Positions 1-5,265 of a stretch of DNA of 5,282 nucleotides are shown one piece after another. Position numbers and translations under genes: made by a program. The notes below the pieces were generated by a model that did not search any database, was not told the origin of the DNA, and was given only the letters and a program-made list of their open reading frames with translations. Source of the stretch: Bacilli bacterium (GTDB taxonomy: Bacteria > Bacillota_I > Bacilli_A > RF39 > UBA660); contig CAAFVA010000043.1 in the NCBI GenBank assembly GCA_900766325.1, positions 1 to 5,282 on the forward strand, read 5' to 3'. The stretch's first letter is position 1, and every line of letters starts with the position of its first letter.

Positions 1-45
1 TGCTACGGCTAGCACTCCTATTATAATTCCTTTTTTCTTGTTCAT
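1..45 (-). CDS. N-terminal fragment of an exported or membrane-anchored protein (runs off the left edge)
   Basis: Only the first 15 codons are in the window, reading MNKKKGIIIGVLAVA. Three lysines followed by an unbroken hydrophobic stretch look like the n- and h-regions of a signal peptide or an N-terminal membrane anchor, so the product is probably exported or membrane-bound. No cleavage site, lipobox or mature domain is visible, and the function cannot be told. The ATG start is well supported: an AAGGAG ribosome binding site lies 9 bases upstream, and a candidate promoter precedes it. The gene follows the histidine kinase on the same strand but is separated by a hairpin terminator, so it appears to be its own transcription unit. 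Its position next to a two-component system makes it a possible target of that system, which is inference only. Confidence 0.7.
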   Translation of the reverse strand, partial: MNKKKGIIIGVLAVA

Positions 46-54
46 CTTTTACTG

Positions 55-60
55 CTCCTT
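55..60 (-). promoter_or_regulatory. Ribosome binding site of the partial exported-protein gene
   Basis: AAGGAG on the minus strand, 9 bases before the ATG at 45. It is a strong Shine-Dalgarno sequence at a good distance, and it is the main evidence that the 15-codon fragment at the window edge is a real gene start. Confidence 0.75.
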
Positions 61-69
61 CTACTTTAT

Positions 70-98
70 AGTATACCCTAAAAAACTATTTACTAAAA
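70..98 (-). promoter_or_regulatory. Candidate promoter of the partial exported-protein gene
   Basis: A good -10 hexamer, TATACT (70-75), lies about 10 bases upstream of the ribosome binding site. At the ideal 17-base spacing the -35 position holds only TTTTAG (93-98), a poor match to TTGACA. The predicted transcript would begin near position 63 with a leader of under 20 bases. A weak -35 would suit a promoter that needs an activator, possibly the neighbouring response regulator, but no clear operator repeat was recognised here. Confidence 0.45.
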
Positions 99-133
99 CA
101 TCTTTTTATTTCTTTCGTAAACTTATTGTAAAG

Positions 134-164
134 AAAAACAGCTTAAAGATATTAAGCTATTTTT
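134..164 (-). terminator. Terminator-like hairpin at the end of the histidine kinase gene
   Basis: A perfect 7-base inverted repeat (AGCTTAA at 140-146 and TTAAGCT at 152-158) has a 5-base loop. On the minus strand it is followed by GTTTTTCTTT and preceded by an A-run, as in an intrinsic terminator. Only two of the seven pairs are G-C, so the stem itself is weak, although the flanking A and T runs could lengthen it past one mismatch. The kinase stop codon TAG (157-159) overlaps the base of the stem, so terminating ribosomes would cover the hairpin. The flanking A and T runs could also let it work on the opposite strand. Confidence 0.6.
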
Positions 165-1635
165 TTGGTATAGAAATGGTAAACTTAACCCCATCCTTAA
201 CGTTCTTAACGGTGCAAATTCCGCTATGTAAATTAACTATCGCTTTTACGATTGTTAATCCAAGACCAGTACCTTCTTTGTTTCTCGTACTTTTATCTTT
301 ATAATATGAATTAAATATGTTTTCTAAATCACCATCTTTTATGTTATCCCCACTATTATAAACTTCATAGTAAAAATAATCATATTTATTATAAGTTTTT
401 ATCCTTATAACATTATCATTCTTAACAAACTTAATAGCATTAGTCAAAATGTTTTCTATTACTTTAGCAAATTGTTTTTTATCAGCCTTTATAATCTGAT
501 TACCAATAAACTTGGTTTCCACCTTTATTTTCTTTTCTTTTATCTTCATTGCTAACTTATCTAACTCATTATCAATTAATTCTTTAACGTTAACATCTAT
601 TTTATTTAAATTAATGTTACCACTTTCTAACCTCGATAACTCCAAAAACTCATGCACCAAATCACTAAGACGCTCAGATTCACTTATAATTAATTCCATG
701 TTCTTTTTATTTTCGGTATCCTTAACATCATCTAGCATAAGCTGGGAATATCCTGAAATAATGGTTAAAGGTGTTTTAAACTCATGAGATATGTTTGCAA
801 TTAATTTTTTTCTTGCTTCCTCTTGTTTTTCTTTTTCTATTAAATCATTTTTCAATTTAACGTTAGCATCTTCTAATTTGCTTATGCTTTCCTGTAGTTT
901 ACTGCTCATTTTATTTACGTTATCAAAAAGATCACCTAATTCATCATTGGTATTAACCTCGATTTTTTTATCAAACTTTAAATTAGATATATCTTCCGTA
1001 ACTTCTTTTATCTCATTTATTTTTTTACTAAAGACCTTTGATATAAAATAAGATATTATAGTTAGTATAATAAGGGTAAAAACAGATGTGATTATTAAAA
1101 TTATAGTGGTTGTTTTAGCATCTTTTTTTATTGACTTAATCGACGTTGAAAGTATTACGTAATTATTATCTATTCTTCCTACGAGATGAAGATCATACCC
1201 GCTTCTTTCATAATTTTTTAAAGTTATTATCTTACTTTGATTAGGTCCTAATTCACTTAACATCATTAAATCTAAGTTAGTAAACATACTACTCATCTTA
1301 TCGTTAAAAATCGTGTATATCACGTTGTAATTACTGTCTAATATTTTTATCTTAATACCATTATTATTAGCATCATAAAGTAAGTCGATAAGCTTATTTT
1401 CATCATCATAAACTTCTTTAATTAACGAGTACTCTTTTTTTAGTTCTCGTTTTTCAAAACTTATGTAAATATCATTAATTGAAACTTTAACAACGATTAA
1501 ATTAATAATTATATTTAAAAGAATAAAAAGTCCTACAAAAATAAATATCTTTTTTCTTATTGAAATTCTTTTGCTACTATTTAATAAATACGTAGCCCGT
1601 TCCTGAGTACGTTTTAATATATTTTTTGTCTTCAT
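157..1635 (-). CDS. Membrane sensor histidine kinase, two-component system
   Basis: This 492-residue kinase would sense an extracellular or envelope signal, autophosphorylate on histidine and pass the phosphate to the response regulator encoded just upstream. Domains in order are a basic cytoplasmic N-terminus (1-29), TM1 (about 30-51), an extracytoplasmic sensor region of about 120 residues, TM2 (about 175-198), HAMP (about 199-252), a short coiled coil, HisKA and HATPase. The H-box ISHEFKTPLT carries H284. The N-box is ENILTNAIKF with N399, the F-box is near IFNSYYK (440-446), and the G2 box is GTGLGL (455-460). The G1 box reads NSGDN at 427-431 instead of DxGxG. The ATG at 1635 is preceded directly by an in-frame TAG, and no other ATG, GTG or TTG occurs before TM1, so the 59-base overlap with the regulator gene seems real. 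Its SD-like AAAGGA is 15 bases away, which suggests translational coupling. The signal is unknown; the type is VanS/PhoR/ResE-like. Confidence 0.95.
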   Translation of the reverse strand: MKTKNILKRTQERATYLLNSSKRISIRKKIFIFVGLFILLNIIINLIVVKVSINDIYISFEKRELKKEYSLIKEVYDDENKLIDLLYDANNNGIKIKILDSNYNVIYTIFNDKMSSMFTNLDLMMLSELGPNQSKIITLKNYERSGYDLHLVGRIDNNYVILSTSIKSIKKDAKTTTIILIITSVFTLIILTIISYFISKVFSKKINEIKEVTEDISNLKFDKKIEVNTNDELGDLFDNVNKMSSKLQESISKLEDANVKLKNDLIEKEKQEEARKKLIANISHEFKTPLTIISGYSQLMLDDVKDTENKKNMELIISESERLSDLVHEFLELSRLESGNINLNKIDVNVKELIDNELDKLAMKIKEKKIKVETKFIGNQIIKADKKQFAKVIENILTNAIKFVKNDNVIRIKTYNKYDYFYYEVYNSGDNIKDGDLENIFNSYYKDKSTRNKEGTGLGLTIVKAIVNLHSGICTVKNVKDGVKFTISIPKK

Positions 1636-2221
1636 CTATTTTCTTTCTTATCCTTTTTATATTAGTATCAACCACGCGGTCATCACCAAAGTAATCTATT
1701 CCCCAAACCCTGTTTAAGATTTGATCTCTTGTTAAAACAACGTTAGGGTTTTCAAAAAAGTACTCTAAAATCAAATATTCTTTCTTGGTAAGACTAATTA
1801 ATCTTCCATTTTTTCTTATACTTCTTTGTTCTTTAACCAACTCTAAATTATTATCACTATCTAAATTAACTAGCTTTTTAATCCTAAGAAGTAAAACCTC
1901 TAAATTAAAAGGTTTAGTAATAAAATCATTAGCTCCAATTTGTAAACCTTCTATTTCATCTTCATCTTGATTTTTAGCTGTTAACATAATTATTGGTACA
2001 TTACTTATTTCCCTTATTTTTTTAGTACATTCAATACCATCCATCCGTGGCATCATAACATCCATAATTATCAGATCAATACTATCTTTATTCTTGATAA
2101 ATAAGTTAAGACCTTTTTCCCCGTCTTCTGCTTCTATACACTTGATATCATACTTACTTAAGTATTTACTTATTATCGTTCTAATCGAACTTTCATCTTC
2201 AATAATTAATATTTTAAACAT
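1577..2221 (-). CDS. OmpR/PhoB-family response regulator
   Basis: This 214-residue DNA-binding regulator is the partner of the adjoining histidine kinase. Counting from the ATG at 2221, the receiver domain (about 1-115) shows the acidic pair E8-D9, the phospho-acceptor D54 in IIMDVMMP, the switch threonine T81 in MLTA, and K103 in the TKPF motif, all in canonical positions. The C-terminal winged helix (about 125-214) contains SLTKKEYLILEYF, the recognition region RVVDTNIKRIRKKI, and the closing hairpin YSGTGYVFIK. The ATG at 2221 is preferred over one at 2233: GGAGGT lies 4 bases before the former, the latter has no ribosome binding site, and MFKILIIEDE is the typical family beginning. The gene ends in tandem TAG codons, and its last 59 bases also encode the start of the kinase. 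A perfect-consensus promoter lies just upstream, so this gene probably heads a two-gene operon. The regulon cannot be told from the sequence. Confidence 0.95.
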   Translation of the reverse strand: MFKILIIEDESSIRTIISKYLSKYDIKCIEAEDGEKGLNLFIKNKDSIDLIIMDVMMPRMDGIECTKKIREISNVPIIMLTAKNQDEDEIEGLQIGANDFITKPFNLEVLLLRIKKLVNLDSDNNLELVKEQRSIRKNGRLISLTKKEYLILEYFFENPNVVLTRDQILNRVWGIDYFGDDRVVDTNIKRIRKKIDEDKKYIKTYSGTGYVFIK

Positions 2222-2225
2222 GATT

Positions 2226-2231
2226 ACCTCC
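2226..2231 (-). promoter_or_regulatory. Ribosome binding site deciding the response-regulator start
   Basis: GGAGGT on the minus strand, followed by AATC and the ATG at 2221. The alternative in-frame ATG at 2233 overlaps this region and would lie within about 6 bases of the predicted transcript start with no Shine-Dalgarno sequence. This site therefore fixes the shorter, 214-residue product. Confidence 0.8.
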
Positions 2232-2245
2232 ATTAGATATATCTT

Positions 2246-2274
2246 ATTATATAGCTTTGTTTAAATTGTGTCAA
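2246..2274 (-). promoter_or_regulatory. Perfect-consensus sigma-A promoter of the two-component operon
   Basis: TTGACA (2269-2274) and TATAAT (2246-2251) are separated by exactly 17 bases, a full match to the housekeeping sigma-factor consensus. The start point is expected near 2239, giving a leader of about 18 bases before the response-regulator ATG. An inverted repeat, AATTGT (2264-2269) and ACAATT (2283-2288), flanks the -35 with centres 19 bases apart and could be an operator. A 10-base palindrome AGATATATCT (2235-2244) lies at the expected start point. Operator roles are speculative; the promoter call is not. Confidence 0.85.
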
Positions 2275-2297
2275 AAATAAAAACAATTATCATACAA

Positions 2298-2332
2298 AAA
2301 GAAGAAAACTATTTTTCTTTGTTTTCTTCTTT
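2298..2332 (-). terminator. AT-rich terminator-like hairpin overlapping the pnp stop codon
   Basis: A 12-base inverted repeat pairs 2298-2309 with 2321-2332, with an 11-base loop. The minus-strand right arm ends GTTTTCTTCTTT and runs on into TTG. Only three of the twelve pairs are G-C, and most of the U-rich tail is in the stem itself, so it may terminate poorly. The left arm is made of the last pnp codons (lysine/glutamate-rich tail), and the TAG stop (2309-2311) falls at the loop/right-arm junction. Some read-through from pnp into the two-component operon is possible. Confidence 0.55.
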
Positions 2333-4507
2333 CTTTGGCTCTTTTTTTAATGGCTTCTCATCCTTTATTTTATCTTTAACTAACACTTCTTTTCTAGATA
2401 AGGTTAATTTACCATTTTTGTAACCAGTTGCTTTAACCAATATTTCATCGCCTTCCCCAACAACGTCAGACGTTTTAGCAACCCTTTTATCTGATAATTG
2501 TGAGATATGCACTAAGCCTTCACAGCCTTCCCATAGTTCTACGAAGCAACCTAACTCATCAATTACCTTAACTACCTTACCATTATATATCTTACCTATT
2601 TCAACTTCTTTAACAACGTTTTTAATCATTTGTGCAGTGCGTTCAATTATATCTTTATCAGAATGATAAATAATTACAGTACCATCATCTTCTAAATCCA
2701 CCTTAACAGCATTTACATCAGTTACCGTCTTAACGTTTGATGCCTCAAGGATTATCTTGGTAATCATATCTCCACCTTTTCCGATAACGTCTTTAATCTT
2801 CATTGGATCAATCATAAACGTCATTGTTTTAGGTGCGTATTTACTTACTTCTTTTCTTGGTTCTTTTATTTGTTTTGTAATAACTTTTAAAATTTCTAAT
2901 CTTGCCTTTTTAGCTTGTGCTAAAGCTTCTTTTAAAATTTCTTTTGTAATACCACTTATTTTAATATCCATTTGCAAAGCACAAATACCATCTTTAGTAC
3001 CTGCTACTTTAAAGTCCATGTCTCCTAAGTGGTCTTCCATACCTTGAATATCCGTTAAGATGGTATAATCATCACCATCGGTAATAAGTCCCATAGCAAT
3101 ACCTGCAACCGGAGCTTTAATAGGTACTCCTGCTGCCATTAACGCCATGCATCCAGCACAAATAGATGCCTGCGATGAAGAACCGTTAGATTCAAGTATT
3201 TCTGATACAACACGAATTGTGTATGGAAATTCTTCTTCTGATGGAATAACTTGTAAAAGAGCTCTTTCACCTAAAGCACCATGCCCTATTTCACGGCGAC
3301 CTGGTGCCCCGTATCTACCTGTTTCACCAACGGAAAATTGCGGGAAGTTATAATGAAGCATAAACCTTTTTTCGTCCTCTGGCGAAAGTCCATCTATTAT
3401 TTGGTGTTCACCTAAAGCACCTAATGTTACAACGGATAAACTTTGCGTTTCACCCCTTGTAAATAATGCTGATCCATGCGTCCTTGGAAGTAAATCTATG
3501 TCTGTTGAAAGTGGCCTTATCTCGGTCATCTTTCTTCCGTCAGCCCTCTTTTTTTCTTTTACAACGATCTTTCTAAACACTTCGTATTCCACTTCTGATA
3601 AGCATAATTTAACCTTGGTAATAAGTTCGTTTAACTCATCTTTATCAAGTTCTTCGTTTTCATATTCAAACTTAGCTATAACGTCTTCTTTTACCTTGTC
3701 AATAGCATCATACTTTTCTTGTTTATCCTTAATACGCATTGCCTTATCAAGTGGTTCTTTCGCAAGGGAGTATATTTCATCTTTTAACGCATCAGTTATC
3801 TCTAAAGTTTCATACTCCATTTTTTCTTGGCCAACTTCTTTAATTATTTTCTCTTCAAACTTAACAAGTTCTTTTACCGCGTCATGTCCAAACATTAAAG
3901 CATCAAGCATGTCTTCTTCACTTACTTCTTTAGCTCCTGCTTCAACCATGTTAATGGCGTCAATAGTTCCTGCTACCGTTAAATCAATATCACTTTCTTC
4001 CGCTTCCGAAACGGTTGGGTTAATAACGAACTTACCACCAACCCTTCCTACTTTAACTCCTGCAATCGGGCCATTAAATGGTACTTTACTAATTGATGTT
4101 GCAAGGCTTGATCCAAACATCGCGGTAAGTTCTGGTGAATTATCAGGATCAACCGATAACACCGTGTTAACAACTTGGACCTCATTTCTAAAATCACTTG
4201 GGAAAAGCGGACGCATTGGTCTATCAATCATTCTAGCTGCAAGCGTAGCAGCCTCACTTGGTCTTCCCTCACGTTTAATAAACCCTCCTGGTATTTTACC
4301 TACCGAATAAAGCTTTTCCTGATATAGGACCATAAGAGGAAAGAAATCAGATAATACGTTTGCATCTTTACTTACACAAACGGTTGATAACACGACCGTA
4401 TCACCATATCTAACAAGCACTGATCCATGAGCTTGTTTAGCAAGTTCTCCAATTTCTACCGTTAACATTCTTCCTTTGAACTCTGTTTCAAATATTCTTT
4501 TTTCCAT
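2309..4507 (-). CDS. pnp: Polyribonucleotide nucleotidyltransferase (PNPase)
   Basis: PNPase is a cytoplasmic 3'-to-5' exoribonuclease. It uses phosphate to release nucleoside diphosphates from RNA, can run in reverse to add tails, and works as a trimer in mRNA turnover. The 732-residue product is full length. It has the first RNase PH domain (about 10-140, with FFPLMVLYQE and GFIKREGRPSE), a helical linker (about 210-315), and the second, catalytic RNase PH domain (about 320-530). The catalytic domain shows FTRGETQ (349-355), ESNGSSSQASIC (439-450) and the acidic metal-site region DIQGMEDHLGDMD (486-498). A KH domain with the G-K-G-G loop (576-579), an S1 domain (about 637-706, LGCFVELWEGCEGLVHIS) and a charged K/E-rich tail (707-732) follow. 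The ATG at 4507 has AAAGG 10 bases upstream. It follows rpsO as in many bacteria, and a hairpin 23 bases before the start leaves no room for a promoter, so expression likely depends on read-through from rpsO. Confidence 0.98.
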   Translation of the reverse strand: MEKRIFETEFKGRMLTVEIGELAKQAHGSVLVRYGDTVVLSTVCVSKDANVLSDFFPLMVLYQEKLYSVGKIPGGFIKREGRPSEAATLAARMIDRPMRPLFPSDFRNEVQVVNTVLSVDPDNSPELTAMFGSSLATSISKVPFNGPIAGVKVGRVGGKFVINPTVSEAEESDIDLTVAGTIDAINMVEAGAKEVSEEDMLDALMFGHDAVKELVKFEEKIIKEVGQEKMEYETLEITDALKDEIYSLAKEPLDKAMRIKDKQEKYDAIDKVKEDVIAKFEYENEELDKDELNELITKVKLCLSEVEYEVFRKIVVKEKKRADGRKMTEIRPLSTDIDLLPRTHGSALFTRGETQSLSVVTLGALGEHQIIDGLSPEDEKRFMLHYNFPQFSVGETGRYGAPGRREIGHGALGERALLQVIPSEEEFPYTIRVVSEILESNGSSSQASICAGCMALMAAGVPIKAPVAGIAMGLITDGDDYTILTDIQGMEDHLGDMDFKVAGTKDGICALQMDIKISGITKEILKEALAQAKKARLEILKVITKQIKEPRKEVSKYAPKTMTFMIDPMKIKDVIGKGGDMITKIILEASNVKTVTDVNAVKVDLEDDGTVIIYHSDKDIIERTAQMIKNVVKEVEIGKIYNGKVVKVIDELGCFVELWEGCEGLVHISQLSDKRVAKTSDVVGEGDEILVKATGYKNGKLTLSRKEVLVKDKIKDEKPLKKEPKKEENKEK

Positions 4508-4529
4508 TTACATCTTTCCTTTCCTACAT

Positions 4530-4555
4530 AAAAAGACACCCAAAAAAGAGTGCCT
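4530..4555 (-). terminator. rpsO terminator/attenuator hairpin in the rpsO-pnp gap
   Basis: On the minus strand AGGCACTC, a T6 loop and GGGTGTCT form an 8-base-pair stem with two G-U pairs, followed by a run of five T residues. This is a standard intrinsic terminator shape, starting 13 bases after the rpsO stop codon. The pnp start lies only 23 bases after the T-run, with just enough space for its ribosome binding site. The hairpin must therefore be partly read through, or act as a 5' processing or stability element for pnp mRNA. Confidence 0.75.
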
Positions 4556-4568
4556 ACTTTTAACAATA

Positions 4569-4835
4569 TTATTTTCTTAATCCCAAACTCTTGATTAATT
4601 CACGATATCTGTTAATGTCAGTCTTTTTTAGGTAATTAAGTAAGTTACGTCTTTTACCAACCTTCATTAACAACCCTCTTTTAGAATGGAAATCATGAAT
4701 GTTTTCTTTCAAATGAGCGGTTAAAACGTTAATTTCTTCAGTAAGTACTGCAACTTGAACCTCTGGTGATCCTGTATCACCTTCGTGAGTTGCATACTTC
4801 TTAATAATTGATTGTTTTACTTCTTTTTTTAACAT
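4569..4835 (-). CDS. rpsO: 30S ribosomal protein S15
   Basis: S15 is a primary binder of 16S rRNA in the central (platform) domain of the small subunit and also contacts 23S rRNA in a subunit bridge. The 88-residue product has the usual family length. It shows the family signatures GDTGSPEVQVA (19-29), the HLKENIHDFHSKRGL segment (41-55) with rRNA-contacting H41, D48, H50 and S51, and KRRNLLNYLK (61-70). The start is the ATG at 4835, with a strong AAGGAGG 8 bases upstream. An in-frame ATG at 4931 would add 32 residues but lies upstream of the predicted -10, so it would not be transcribed. The gene has its own promoter and structured leader and ends in TAA just before a terminator hairpin. Autoregulation by S15 binding its own mRNA is known in other bacteria and is plausible here. 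Confidence 0.98.
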   Translation of the reverse strand: MLKKEVKQSIIKKYATHEGDTGSPEVQVAVLTEEINVLTAHLKENIHDFHSKRGLLMKVGKRRNLLNYLKKTDINRYRELIKSLGLRK

Positions 4836-4843
4836 TTTTTTCT

Positions 4844-4850
4844 CCTCCTT
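4844..4850 (-). promoter_or_regulatory. Strong ribosome binding site of rpsO
   Basis: AAGGAGG, continuing as AAGGAGGAG, lies 8 bases before the ATG at 4835 and fixes the 88-residue S15 start. Its AGGAG core is complementary to a CTCCT element (4885-4889) in the leader hairpin, which allows a translation on/off alternative. Confidence 0.85.
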
Positions 4851-4868
4851 ATTTCTAATATTCGCCTG

Positions 4869-4909
4869 ATCCTGAGCTATGGTTAGGAGTACACCTAATA
4901 ACCAAGGAT
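4869..4909 (-). promoter_or_regulatory. Structured 5' leader of rpsO, candidate S15 autoregulatory element
   Basis: The minus-strand transcript can fold into an interrupted hairpin. ATCCT (4905-4909) pairs with AGGAT (4869-4873). TGG (4902-4904) pairs with CCA (4880-4882). After a 3-base bulge, TTAGG (4894-4898) pairs with CCTAA (4883-4887), closing a 6-base loop. An alternative inner stem, TGGTTA with TAACCA (4899-4904 with 4880-4885), competes with part of this. A 6-base bulge (4874-4879) lies between the outer and inner stems. The predicted transcript starts only a few bases before the first arm, so the leader is largely this structure. S15-binding rpsO leaders are known in several bacterial groups with different folds. 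I infer the same role from position and structure but cannot match it to a named family. Confidence 0.5.
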
Positions 4910-4922
4910 AGGTAACACTAAT

Positions 4923-4951
4923 AATATACATTAATTTTTAAAATTATGCAA
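4923..4951 (-). promoter_or_regulatory. Candidate promoter of rpsO
   Basis: TATATT (4923-4928, five of six to TATAAT) and TTGCAT (4946-4951, TTG conserved) are separated by 17 bases, with an A/T-rich spacer. Transcription would begin near 4916, giving a leader of about 80 bases that contains the hairpin and ribosome binding site. No clear terminator separates this promoter from the preceding small gene, so rpsO may also receive read-through. Confidence 0.55.
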
Positions 4952-4962
4952 GCAATTTTCTT

Positions 4963-5265
4963 TTATTTCACGGTTATTTTACTATTTTCCTTTTTATACT
5001 TAGCCACCGCTTTTGCAACGTCATCACTGTATGAGGCGTTTTCGGCCTTTATTTTTGTTATGACTTCTTCTAGTAATATTTTATTTTTAAACATACTTTT
5101 ATTAATCATAACGAAAGATAAAAACAATAAGGTACTGCCAAATAATTGTATAAACACATCTTTGTTTTTATAAAAATAATAGTATGAAATATACTCAATA
5201 TCACCAGTTCTAAGTAAACCTTTTTCCAATGTTTTCTTGCTTTCTTCACTTAAGTTTTCATTCAT
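4963..5265 (-). CDS. Small single-pass membrane protein of unknown function
   Basis: I do not recognise this 100-residue protein. It has a polar, acidic N-terminus (1-20), a tyrosine-rich patch (Y25, Y28-30, Y32), one hydrophobic segment of about 19 residues (roughly 37-55, IQLFGSTLLFLSFVMI), and a charged, probably helical C-terminal half (58-100) rich in Lys, Glu and Ala. It ends in TAA 12 bases upstream of the rpsO -35. Whether it is a real gene rests on its open length, coding-like composition and same-strand position. The start is uncertain: the ATG at 5265 has no good Shine-Dalgarno sequence, and the frame stays open to the window edge, so it may be the tail of a longer protein. Confidence 0.6.
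   Translation of the reverse strand: MNENLSEESKKTLEKGLLRTGDIEYISYYYFYKNKDVFIQLFGSTLLFLSFVMINKSMFKNKILLEEVITKIKAENASYSDDVAKAVAKYKKENSKITVK

Noticed and set aside
89..121. TTTAC/GTAAA inverted repeat upstream of the partial gene as an operator
   Set aside because: Five-base arms 23 bases apart in AT-rich DNA are expected by chance, and I saw no shared motif with the two-component promoter.
38..1051. Plus-strand open frames across the kinase region
   Set aside because: They are antisense shadows of the histidine kinase with low-complexity Phe/Leu/Ser translations and no recognisable domain.
2222..2233. Earlier in-frame start of the response regulator at 2233
   Set aside because: It has no Shine-Dalgarno sequence and overlaps the ribosome binding site of the ATG at 2221. 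It would add four residues before the canonical receiver start.
3498..4310. Long plus-strand open frame of 270 codons, Ser/Leu-rich
   Set aside because: It lies wholly antisense to pnp, whose protein is full length and highly conserved. The Ser/Leu-rich composition is what reverse reading of lysine/glutamate-rich codons produces. No ribosome binding site or promoter was noticed.
4836..4931. 32-codon N-terminal extension of S15 from the ATG at 4931
   Set aside because: The ATG lies upstream of the predicted -10 and so outside the transcript. S15 is normally 88-89 residues, and the strong ribosome binding site sits before the ATG at 4835.
4931..4965. AT palindrome (AATTTT/AAAATT) and GCTTGC/GCAAGC complementarity as a terminator of the small membrane gene
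   Set aside because: The arms are short, almost purely A/T or overlapping, with no following T-run on the minus strand, and they fall in the rpsO promoter spacer.
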